DNA from: Gelidibacter sp038243395
GTDB taxonomy: Bacteria > Bacteroidota > Bacteroidia > Flavobacteriales > Flavobacteriaceae
Reading direction: 5' to 3'
DNA length: 64,000 nucleotides
Assembly: GCA_038243395.1 (NCBI GenBank)
Contig: JBBSRC010000002.1
Location: 1 to 64,000 of the forward strand
Part shown: positions 1-6,728 of the stretch, in pieces
How positions within the stretch are numbered: position 1 is the stretch's first letter
How the letters are laid out: every line of letters starts with the position of its first letter
The notes under the pieces: generated by a model
Databases searched by the model: none
What the model was told of the DNA's origin: nothing
Seen by the model: only the letters and a program-made list of their open reading frames with translations
Made by a program: the position numbers and the translations under genes

Positions 1-11
1 CTTTTTGGCAC

Positions 12-19
12 TATCTTTG
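12..19 (+). promoter_or_regulatory. -7 promoter element of the cold-shock gene
   Basis: TATCTTTG matches the Bacteroidota -7 consensus TAnnTTTG and lies 37 bases before the csp start codon. The -33 TTG would fall outside the window, so only half of the promoter can be seen. Confidence 0.55.
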
Positions 20-55
20 AACTATTATATACAATTAATTTAATATTTTATTACA

Positions 56-247
56 ATGAGTAAAGGAACAGTAAAATTTTTCAACGATGCTAAAGGCTTC
101 GGTTTTATCGTAGAAGAAGGAAACAACAAAGAACATTTTGTGCACATTTCAGGTTTAATTGACGAGATTCGTGAAGGCGATGAAGTTGAATTCGATCTTA
201 CAGAAGGAAAAAAAGGATTAAACGCAGTTAACGTAAAAGTTATCTAA
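56..247 (+). CDS. cold-shock domain protein (CspA family)
   Basis: A 63-residue single cold-shock domain protein that should bind single-stranded RNA or DNA in the cytoplasm and loosen RNA secondary structure. The RNA-binding motifs are visible: RNP1 KGFGFI at residues 13-18 and an RNP2-like HFVHI at 27-31, where most relatives have VFVH. Length is normal for the family. It has its own -7 element upstream and a strong hairpin terminator 20 bases after the stop, so it is probably a monocistronic, abundantly transcribed gene. Whether it is induced by cold cannot be told from sequence; several Csp paralogues are constitutive. Confidence 0.95.
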   Translation: MSKGTVKFFNDAKGFGFIVEEGNNKEHFVHISGLIDEIREGDEVEFDLTEGKKGLNAVNVKVI

Positions 248-269
248 TATATAAGCTTTTTTAAATGAT

Positions 270-299
270 AAAGACCCGCAACATCTGTTGCGGGTCTTT
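270..299 (+). terminator. rho-independent terminator after csp
   Basis: A perfect 14-base-pair stem (AAAGACCCGCAACA pairing with TGTTGCGGGTCTTT) encloses a 2-base gap and is followed by a T-rich stretch. It sits just after the cold-shock gene. It also faces the 3' end of ndk on the other strand and could stop transcription from both sides. Confidence 0.85.
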
Positions 300-460
300 A
301 TGTTTCTTTATAATCTTCAATAATCCCTTAAAAAAAGCCTAGAATTATTCCAGGCTTTGTGAATTATTGATTCGCTTCTTTAAAAAAGATACCATACCTA
401 AATAATAAAATAAAAGTCTAGTGTCACAAATCTAAAAGCGAAGCGGTCTAAAATCTTCAA

Positions 461-880
461 TTAAAACATTTCTCTTCCAGCAAAATGAAAAGCACTTTCA
501 ATAGCTGCATTTTCATCACTGTCACTACCGTGAGCTGCATTTTCGCCAATAGAAGCTGCATACAATTTACGTATGGTTCCTTCTGCTGCATCAGCAGGGT
601 TTGTTGCACCTATTAATGTTCTAAAATCTTCAACCGCATTTTCTTTTTCTAGAACCGCAGCCACAATTGGTCCACGTGTCATATATTCTACCAATTCGCC
701 GTAAAAAGGTCTTTCGCTATGAATAGCATAAAATTCCTTTGCATCAGCAGTGGTCATGTGTGTTAATTTTAATGCTACAATTTTAAAACCCGAAGCATTT
801 ATTTTTTCTAAGATTGCGCCAATATGTCCTTTTTCGACTGCATCCGGCTTAAGCATTGTAAACGTTCTATTAGTTGTCAT
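461..880 (-). CDS. ndk: nucleoside diphosphate kinase
   Basis: Transfers the gamma phosphate of ATP to nucleoside diphosphates through a phospho-histidine intermediate, balancing cytoplasmic NTP pools. The 139-residue length is typical. The N-terminal FTMLKPDAV and the active-site segment NAAHGSDS with catalytic His117 are both visible, as is the ERPFYGELV nucleotide-binding stretch. The gene stands alone, transcribed away from the DHH phosphoesterase gene. A good promoter (TTG, 19 bases, TACTTTTG) lies about 110 bases upstream on the minus strand. Confidence 0.97.
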   Translation of the reverse strand: MTTNRTFTMLKPDAVEKGHIGAILEKINASGFKIVALKLTHMTTADAKEFYAIHSERPFYGELVEYMTRGPIVAAVLEKENAVEDFRTLIGATNPADAAEGTIRKLYAASIGENAAHGSDSDENAAIESAFHFAGREMF

Positions 881-987
881 ATTTGTAAATTAATTAATTC
901 TGATTTCTATTATTATTAGCCTTTGCTCTTTCCAAATTTAACACCTTTCAGGGATTCAATTTTTATAGAGTTCGTTTAAATTTCGTG

Positions 988-1017
988 CAAAAGTAAGGCA
1001 TTTATCACTAAAAACAA
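988..1017 (-). promoter_or_regulatory. promoter of ndk
   Basis: On the minus strand a TTG (-33) at 1017-1015 is separated by exactly 19 bases from TACTTTTG (-7) at 995-988. This fits the Bacteroidota sigma-ABfr consensus in sequence and spacing. It predicts an untranslated leader of about 100 bases before ndk. Confidence 0.65.
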
Positions 1018-1053
1018 TATTATGGATATTAAAAAATTGTATCTTCGCGGGCT

Positions 1054-2070
1054 ATGACAGAACAAGATTTTAAAGAAATTAAGGCTTTATTAGTTGCGCC
1101 AAAACACATAGTCATTGTACCACACAAAAATCCTGATGGAGACGCTATGGGTTCTACTCTGGGACTCTGCCACTATCTTATAAAGAACAAACATCATGCT
1201 ACAGTGGTTGTTCCTAATGATTATCCTGATTTCCTAAAATGGCTACCGGGCAATGAAGACGTCATTATTTTTGAATCGGATAGATCGCATGTAGAAAGCC
1301 TTATAGAAAAATCAGACATTATTTTTACTCTCGATTTTAATGCATTCCACCGCGCTGGAGATATGGAAACGCCTTTAGCCAATTCTAGTGCAATCAAAAT
1401 CATGATTGACCATCACCAACAACCCGACAACTACGCCCAATATATGTATAGTGATGTTGCTATGAGTTCTACTTGTGAAATGATATATCATTTTATAAGT
1501 AAGCTTGGCGATGTCAACGCTATTGATGAAGCCATTGCCACATGTCTTTATGCCGGTATATTAACCGATACGGGATCTTTTAGATTCCCATCTTCTACAA
1601 GTAAAACGCATTTGGTAGCCGCCGATTTGATTGAAAAAGGTGCTGACCATTCTGAAATTTATAATTCCATATACGATACTAATAGTTATGAACGCCTACA
1701 ACTTTTGGGAGTAGCACTTAATAATTTAAAGATACTTCCTGAATTTAAGACCGCCTATATTACCTTATCACAAGAAGAACTGAATGCTGGTAACTTTAGA
1801 AAGGGAGATACTGAAGGCTTTGTGAATTATGGACTTTCTATCAAAGATGTCATTTTTGCAGCGATTTTTATTGAGCATAAACATGAAGGGATCATCAAAA
1901 TCTCGTTACGAAGTGAAGGCGATTTTTCCGTGAATGAATTCTCTCGTGAAAATTTTGAAGGCGGGGGCCATACTAACGCTGCTGGTGGTAAAAGTGACCT
2001 CAGTTTACATGATACAGTTGAAAAATTTATTAGTATATTGCCACGCTATAAAAACACCCTAAATTCATGA
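1054..2070 (+). CDS. DHH-family phosphoesterase (NrnA-like oligoribonuclease / PAP phosphatase)
   Basis: A 338-residue DHH/DHHA1 protein. Metal-binding motifs are intact: HKNPDGDA near residues 24-31, the DHH signature at 119-121 inside MIDHHQ, and the DHHA1 substrate motif GGGH at 303-306. Proteins of this build degrade 2-5 nt RNAs and/or dephosphorylate 3'-phosphoadenosine 5'-phosphate; the relative activity here is unknown. It begins an operon: its TGA overlaps the ATG of the gldI-like gene by four bases. A near-consensus -7 element (TATCTTCG, 1040-1047) lies immediately upstream of the ATG, giving a very short leader. Confidence 0.9.
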   Translation: MTEQDFKEIKALLVAPKHIVIVPHKNPDGDAMGSTLGLCHYLIKNKHHATVVVPNDYPDFLKWLPGNEDVIIFESDRSHVESLIEKSDIIFTLDFNAFHRAGDMETPLANSSAIKIMIDHHQQPDNYAQYMYSDVAMSSTCEMIYHFISKLGDVNAIDEAIATCLYAGILTDTGSFRFPSSTSKTHLVAADLIEKGADHSEIYNSIYDTNSYERLQLLGVALNNLKILPEFKTAYITLSQEELNAGNFRKGDTEGFVNYGLSIKDVIFAAIFIEHKHEGIIKISLRSEGDFSVNEFSRENFEGGGHTNAAGGKSDLSLHDTVEKFISILPRYKNTLNS

Positions 2071-2615
2071 TAAGAGTCTTTCTTTTCATCTCAATATTAG
2101 CCGTCAGCCTCAGCAGTTGCAAGTCGCCTGAAGCCAGAAAACCAATTTCACAAAAGTCGGGATCCTTTATAAAAATATCTGCAGAACGCAACAAAAAACT
2201 CTATGCAGAAGAGTCTGAACAGATTCAAAACATCATCAAACAAGATACCTCAAAAAACTATATTGCTTCAGAAAGCGGCTTTTGGTACTATTACAACACT
2301 AAAGTTGAAAAGGATACTATAACTCCTGACTTTGGCGATATCGTGAACTTTGATTATGATGTTAAAGACTTTAATGGCAATGATATTTATTCAGATGAAG
2401 AAATTCGTCCAAGGGATTATGCCATGGATCAAGAACAAATTTTTACAGGACTCAGAGAAGGTTTAAAATTAATGAAACCGGGAGAAACTGTTACATTTTT
2501 ATTCCCTTCACAAAAGGCTTACGGATATTATGGTGACAAAAACAAAATTGGCACCAATACACCAGTAATTTGTGAAGTGACCGTAAATTCAATAATTCAA
2601 ACCAAAAACGATTAA
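2067..2615 (+). CDS. gldI: gliding motility-associated peptidyl-prolyl isomerase GldI (FKBP-type lipoprotein)
   Basis: A 182-residue lipoprotein: a short hydrophobic signal ends in LSSC with the lipidated Cys at residue 18. The C-terminal half is an FKBP-type prolyl isomerase domain (GDIVNFDYDV, the EQIFTGLREGL segment, PSQKAYGYYG). In Flavobacterium johnsoniae GldI is needed for gliding, presumably by folding exported gliding/T9SS components. Four-base overlap with the DHH gene and a 4-base gap to the next PPIase lipoprotein make an operon. The symbol rests on family resemblance and the flavobacterial context; another FKBP lipoprotein is the alternative. Confidence 0.75.
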   Translation: MIRVFLFISILAVSLSSCKSPEARKPISQKSGSFIKISAERNKKLYAEESEQIQNIIKQDTSKNYIASESGFWYYYNTKVEKDTITPDFGDIVNFDYDVKDFNGNDIYSDEEIRPRDYAMDQEQIFTGLREGLKLMKPGETVTFLFPSQKAYGYYGDKNKIGTNTPVICEVTVNSIIQTKND

Positions 2616-2619
2616 AACT

Positions 2620-3780
2620 ATGCGAATGATTAAAAAGGCATTTGGCCTCGTATTATTAACGCTCCTTGCAACCGCAACGGCTTGCAAGGACAAATATCCA
2701 GATTTAAAAGATGGATTGTATGCTGAAATTATTACCAATCAAGGTACCATGGTACTGGAACTAGAATATGAAAAAGCACCTATTACGGTTGCCAATTTCA
2801 TATCCTTGGCCGAAGGCACCAACACGCTAGTGGACAGCATGCACATTGGAAAAAAATATTACAACGGGTTGATTTTTCACAGAATTATTGATGAATTCAT
2901 GATTCAAGGTGGTGATCCTACGGGTACTGGAAGTGGAAGTCCGGGATATAAATTCAATAATGAGATTTCTGATGATCTCAAGCATGATAAAATTGGAACT
3001 TTATCCATGGCCAATTCCGGCCCTAATACAAACGGTAGCCAATTTTTTATTACGGAAGCGCCACAACCTAATTTAGATGGAGGTTATAATGTATTCGGAT
3101 ATTTAGTGGTAGGTGAAGATGTTTTACATACGTTGGCTGGTGTTGAAACGACGCAACCTGGCGATAAACCTGTCACTCCTGTAACAATGGAAGAGGTTAA
3201 CATTATCAGAAAAGGTAAATCCGCGAAAGATTTTGATGCTCCAAGTATCTTCAAAAATCATTTTGCCGATGCTGAAAAAGTTGAAAAAGAACGTCTTGCT
3301 AAACAAGAAGAAGCAGAAAAGGAAAAAGCTGAGAAGAGCGCAGAGGCTGCTACGGACATGAAACCTGCTTTAGAAACGTATGAAGGTAAATCAAAAACAT
3401 TGCCTTCTGGTTTAAAAATGTTCAACATTACCAAAGGAACTGGCGCAAAACCAAAAACAGGAGAAACAGTAATGCTTAATTACGAAGGCTATTTTACTGA
3501 TGGACGTCTCTTTGATAGTAACGTAAAAACTATAGAAGAGCATTACGGGATGTACAATCCGCAAAAAGATGACGCGCAGATGTATAATCCAATGCCAATG
3601 CCAATCAGTCCAGATGCTCAAATGATTCCTGGGTTTAAGGAAGCAGTCAACCACATGCAAGTTGGGGACCGATCATTCTTCTATTTACCATCACATTTGG
3701 CTTATGGAGAACGTGGCAACCGTGTGATTCCTGCTAATACAGATTTGATTTTTATTATAGACATGGTGGAAATCCAATAA
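2620..3780 (+). CDS. cyclophilin-FKBP fusion lipoprotein (peptidyl-prolyl isomerase)
   Basis: A 386-residue lipoprotein with a signal peptide ending in TATAC (Cys22). Residues about 33-195 are a cyclophilin domain (FHRIIDEFMIQGGDPTG, ANSGPNTNGSQFFI). A charged, Lys/Glu-rich linker of roughly 60 residues follows. The last ~125 residues are an FKBP domain (GETVMLNYEG, FDSN, PGFKEAVNHMQVGD, LAYGERG) with an insert of about 30 residues rich in Met, Pro and Asp between strand and flap. It is therefore a two-fold prolyl isomerase tethered to a membrane, most likely in the periplasm. It is the third gene of the DHH-gldI operon and ends at a bidirectional terminator. Confidence 0.9.
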   Translation: MRMIKKAFGLVLLTLLATATACKDKYPDLKDGLYAEIITNQGTMVLELEYEKAPITVANFISLAEGTNTLVDSMHIGKKYYNGLIFHRIIDEFMIQGGDPTGTGSGSPGYKFNNEISDDLKHDKIGTLSMANSGPNTNGSQFFITEAPQPNLDGGYNVFGYLVVGEDVLHTLAGVETTQPGDKPVTPVTMEEVNIIRKGKSAKDFDAPSIFKNHFADAEKVEKERLAKQEEAEKEKAEKSAEAATDMKPALETYEGKSKTLPSGLKMFNITKGTGAKPKTGETVMLNYEGYFTDGRLFDSNVKTIEEHYGMYNPQKDDAQMYNPMPMPISPDAQMIPGFKEAVNHMQVGDRSFFYLPSHLAYGERGNRVIPANTDLIFIIDMVEIQ

Positions 3781-3841
3781 AAATTTCATATTCCATGTCT
3801 GCCGACAGTCAGGCAACAATTATAGTGGAATAAGAAAATAT

Positions 3842-3875
3842 AAAAGCAGCTTTAAGAGTTCTTAAAGCTGCTTTT
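3842..3875. terminator. bidirectional terminator between the PPIase gene and pepD
   Basis: A perfect 16-base-pair stem (5' arm 3842-3857, 3' arm 3860-3875) with a 2-base centre. It starts with AAAA and ends in a T run, so it works as an intrinsic terminator in both directions between the two convergent genes. Confidence 0.85.
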
Positions 3876-3953
3876 TTATTAACCAATCTTTTGATAACAC
3901 AATGCACGTACTGCATTGGTTTTTAAAATTTAGAATTTAAAATTTACAGGTCC

Positions 3954-5414
3954 CTATTTCTTCGGTATATTCTTCAAAATCTCCAAGACAAACTTCCAGT
4001 ATTTTTGCGCTGACGAAATCTGGGCACGCTCATCAGGAGAATGGGCGCCTTTGATATTTGGACCAAAGCTTATCATGTCCATCTCTGGATAATTCTGTCC
4101 TAAAATACCACATTCCAAACCTGCATGACAGGCTGCCACATGCGCATCTTTACCATTCATTTCGGTATATAATCTCGACAAAACCTTTAAGATGTTCGAA
4201 TCCATATTAGGTTTCCACCCTGGATAATCGCCCTCAAACTCCACTTCACACCCTGTAAGTTCAAATGTAGCACGTAGCATATTGGCTAAATCCCATTTTG
4301 AAGTTTCAACCGATGAGCGGGTCAAACAAGCAATTTTTATCTCGCCATCTTTGACAATGACGCGTGCAATATTATTCGAAGTCTCCACTAAGTCAGGAAT
4401 GTCTGGACTCATTCTGTAAACGCCATTACATGCTGCATAAACCGCTCTGGTCAAACCTTCTTGAACACCAAGATCCATCATCATTTTTGGAGTATCCATT
4501 TTAGTGATCTCTATAATCAAATTAGGTTCCAGGATTTTATATTCTGTTTTGATATCGTCGATGACGTCATCCATTTCTGAATGAAATGCAGCTTCATTCA
4601 TCGTGTCAATGGCTACAATCGCGTTGCTTTCTCTTGGGATTGCATTACGCAAACTCCCGCCATCAATTTCAGAGATACGCATCCCGAAGTTTTCAAAACC
4701 ATCAAAAAGCAAACGGTTCATCAACTTATTGGCATTCCCAAAGCCTTTATGGATATCCATGCCGGAGTGACCACCTTGTAAACCTTTTACAGTAATCTTA
4801 TAACCTGTTTTAAACTCAGGTGTTTCTTCTTCCTTGTAAGTTCTTGTGGCTGTGACATCAATACCGCCCGCACATCCAACTCCAATTTCATCATCTTCTT
4901 CGGTATCCAAATTCAAAAGAATACTGCCCTCCAACAATCCGCCTTCCAAGCCTTTTGCACCGGTCATTCCGGTTTCTTCATCAATTGTAAATAAAGCTTC
5001 AATAGCAGGATGCGGAATGTCTGTACTTTCTAAAATAGCCATAATTGTGGCAACTCCAATGCCATTATCCGCACCAAGCGTCGTGCCTTTTGCCTTTAAC
5101 CAATCACCATCCACAAACATCTCAATCCCTTGGGTGTCAAAATCAAATTGTGTATCGTTATTCTTTTGATGGACCATATCTAAATGCGATTGCATAACCA
5201 CAGTTTGACGGTCTTCCATTCCTGAAGTAGCTGCCTTTTTTATGATAACATTGCCAACTTTGTCTTCAAAAGTTTCCAATCCTAAGTTTTTTCCGAATTC
5301 TTTTATAAACGCAATAACGCGTTCTTCTTTTTTTGAAGGTCGAGGTACGGCATTTAAATCGGCAAATTTATTCCATAGCACTTTAGGCTCCAATTGTCTT
5401 ATTTCTGTATTCAT
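3954..5414 (-). CDS. pepD: aminoacyl-histidine dipeptidase (PepD, M20 family)
   Basis: A cytosolic zinc dipeptidase of 486 residues, the usual PepD length; it cleaves Xaa-His and other dipeptides. Visible motifs are QSHLDM with zinc ligand His77 and catalytic Asp79, LGADNG with bridging Asp116, and DEETG with Glu146/Glu147. The region around residues 205-220 (QGGHSGMDIH) is the start of the lid domain. There is no signal peptide. A TACCTTTG -7 element lies on its strand at 5534-5527, in the spacer shared with the divergent DUF3810 gene. Confidence 0.95.
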   Translation of the reverse strand: MNTEIRQLEPKVLWNKFADLNAVPRPSKKEERVIAFIKEFGKNLGLETFEDKVGNVIIKKAATSGMEDRQTVVMQSHLDMVHQKNNDTQFDFDTQGIEMFVDGDWLKAKGTTLGADNGIGVATIMAILESTDIPHPAIEALFTIDEETGMTGAKGLEGGLLEGSILLNLDTEEDDEIGVGCAGGIDVTATRTYKEEETPEFKTGYKITVKGLQGGHSGMDIHKGFGNANKLMNRLLFDGFENFGMRISEIDGGSLRNAIPRESNAIVAIDTMNEAAFHSEMDDVIDDIKTEYKILEPNLIIEITKMDTPKMMMDLGVQEGLTRAVYAACNGVYRMSPDIPDLVETSNNIARVIVKDGEIKIACLTRSSVETSKWDLANMLRATFELTGCEVEFEGDYPGWKPNMDSNILKVLSRLYTEMNGKDAHVAACHAGLECGILGQNYPEMDMISFGPNIKGAHSPDERAQISSAQKYWKFVLEILKNIPKK

Positions 5415-5526
5415 ATGTAGATGTTTATTATTTTTTAATAGTCATATGTAATTCGCAAATTCTCATTCATGCTTGTGGACGAATTTTGGTCATGCTCATT
5501 TCATAAGTCTGTTTTATATTGTTCAT

Positions 5527-5534
5527 CAAAGGTA
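5527..5534 (-). promoter_or_regulatory. -7 promoter element of pepD
   Basis: TACCTTTG on the minus strand matches TAnnTTTG, about 113 bases before the pepD start codon. No clear TTG is found at the -33 spacing. Confidence 0.35.
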
Positions 5535-5566
5535 CGGATTCATGGATGTTTTATAAAACTATTTTC

Positions 5567-5574
5567 TATTTTTG
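5567..5574 (+). promoter_or_regulatory. -7 promoter element of the DUF3810 gene
   Basis: TATTTTTG matches TAnnTTTG and ends only four bases before the ATG at 5579, suggesting a nearly leaderless transcript. A -33 TTG is not evident. Confidence 0.4.
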
Positions 5575-5578
5575 AGGC

Positions 5579-6646
5579 ATGCGCAAACACACCAAACTTA
5601 TTATTGCTCTTTCCCTAATCTTACAAATTTTGCTCATTAAAGTATTGGCAAATACTCCTGAATTTGTAGAGACCTATTACAGCAACGGCATATACAAGTG
5701 GCTTTCAAAATGGATGCATTTTGTATTTGGATGGATTCCCTTCTCTGTGGGAGACATTCTATATACCGTAGCTGGTATTTATATCATCAGGTGGTTTTTA
5801 AAGAATAGAAAACGTTTAAGAAAAGACACTAAAAACTACCTATTGGACATTCTATCGGCTGTATCAATAGCCTATTTTGCATTTCATATCCTTTGGGCCT
5901 TCAATTATTACAGATTGCCTTTACATACGTCGTTAAAAATAGAGAATGATTATTCCACAGCACAATTGGTAAAATTCACTGAAGAATTAATTATACAAAC
6001 CAATGTCATCCATGGCATCATCGAAAAAAACGACACCGCTAAAGTTGTGATGCCCTATACTAAAAGTGAACTTATTAAATTAACCCCCAAAGGCTATGAG
6101 CAACTTGCGAAGGAATATCCTCATCTGGCCTATTGGCCGAGTAGCTTAAAGCGCTCTATTTATAGTTTGCCCTTAACTTATATGGGGTTTAGCGGCTATT
6201 TAAATCCATTTACTAATGAGGCACAAATTGACGGGCTCATCCCAGCCTACAAATATCCGACTACGGCAAGTCATGAAATTGCGCATCAATTAGGCTATGC
6301 AGCCGAAAACGAAGCCAATTTCATTGGTGCGTTGGCTGCCATGAAACATGAGAATATCTATTTTAATTATTCCGGATATTCTTTTGCTTTAAGACATTGT
6401 TTAAACGACCTGTATCTGAGAGATCCTATAAAATATGAAGAACTTTTGATGAAAATCAATATTGGGATTCTAAAAAATTACGAAGAATCTCGATTGTTCT
6501 GGAAATCTTACGAAAACATATCTGAAGTTTTCTTTAAAAACACCTATAGCGGATTCCTAAAAGCGAATAACCAGAAAGGAGGCATCGATAGCTATAGTTA
6601 TATAGTAGCTCTTTTGGTCAACTATTTTGACACTCGTCCTCTATAA
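5579..6646 (+). CDS. DUF3810-family membrane protein with HExxH motif
   Basis: A 355-residue protein. About three hydrophobic helices fill the first ~115 residues (near 7-25, 55-75 and 90-110), followed by a long soluble part. The soluble part carries SHEIAHQLGYAAENEANF, with HEIAH at residues 232-236 and a nearby AENEA segment that could supply a third zinc ligand. The overall pattern, including the FSVGDILY segment, fits DUF3810, a family of predicted membrane-bound zinc metallopeptidases with no settled substrate. The gene stands alone, divergent from pepD. Protease activity is an inference from the motif. Confidence 0.75.
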   Translation: MRKHTKLIIALSLILQILLIKVLANTPEFVETYYSNGIYKWLSKWMHFVFGWIPFSVGDILYTVAGIYIIRWFLKNRKRLRKDTKNYLLDILSAVSIAYFAFHILWAFNYYRLPLHTSLKIENDYSTAQLVKFTEELIIQTNVIHGIIEKNDTAKVVMPYTKSELIKLTPKGYEQLAKEYPHLAYWPSSLKRSIYSLPLTYMGFSGYLNPFTNEAQIDGLIPAYKYPTTASHEIAHQLGYAAENEANFIGALAAMKHENIYFNYSGYSFALRHCLNDLYLRDPIKYEELLMKINIGILKNYEESRLFWKSYENISEVFFKNTYSGFLKANNQKGGIDSYSYIVALLVNYFDTRPL

Positions 6647-6728
6647 AACGTTAAATCTATCTTAATAGTCCACTCCATTGTCCATATTTTTTATCTTTAG
6701 AACTCATTTTCTAACTAACCTAAACCAT

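Noticed and set aside
4846..5169. Long open frame opposite pepD
   Set aside because: Antisense shadow of a well-supported gene; Ser/Pro/Ile-rich composition as expected from the complementary strand.
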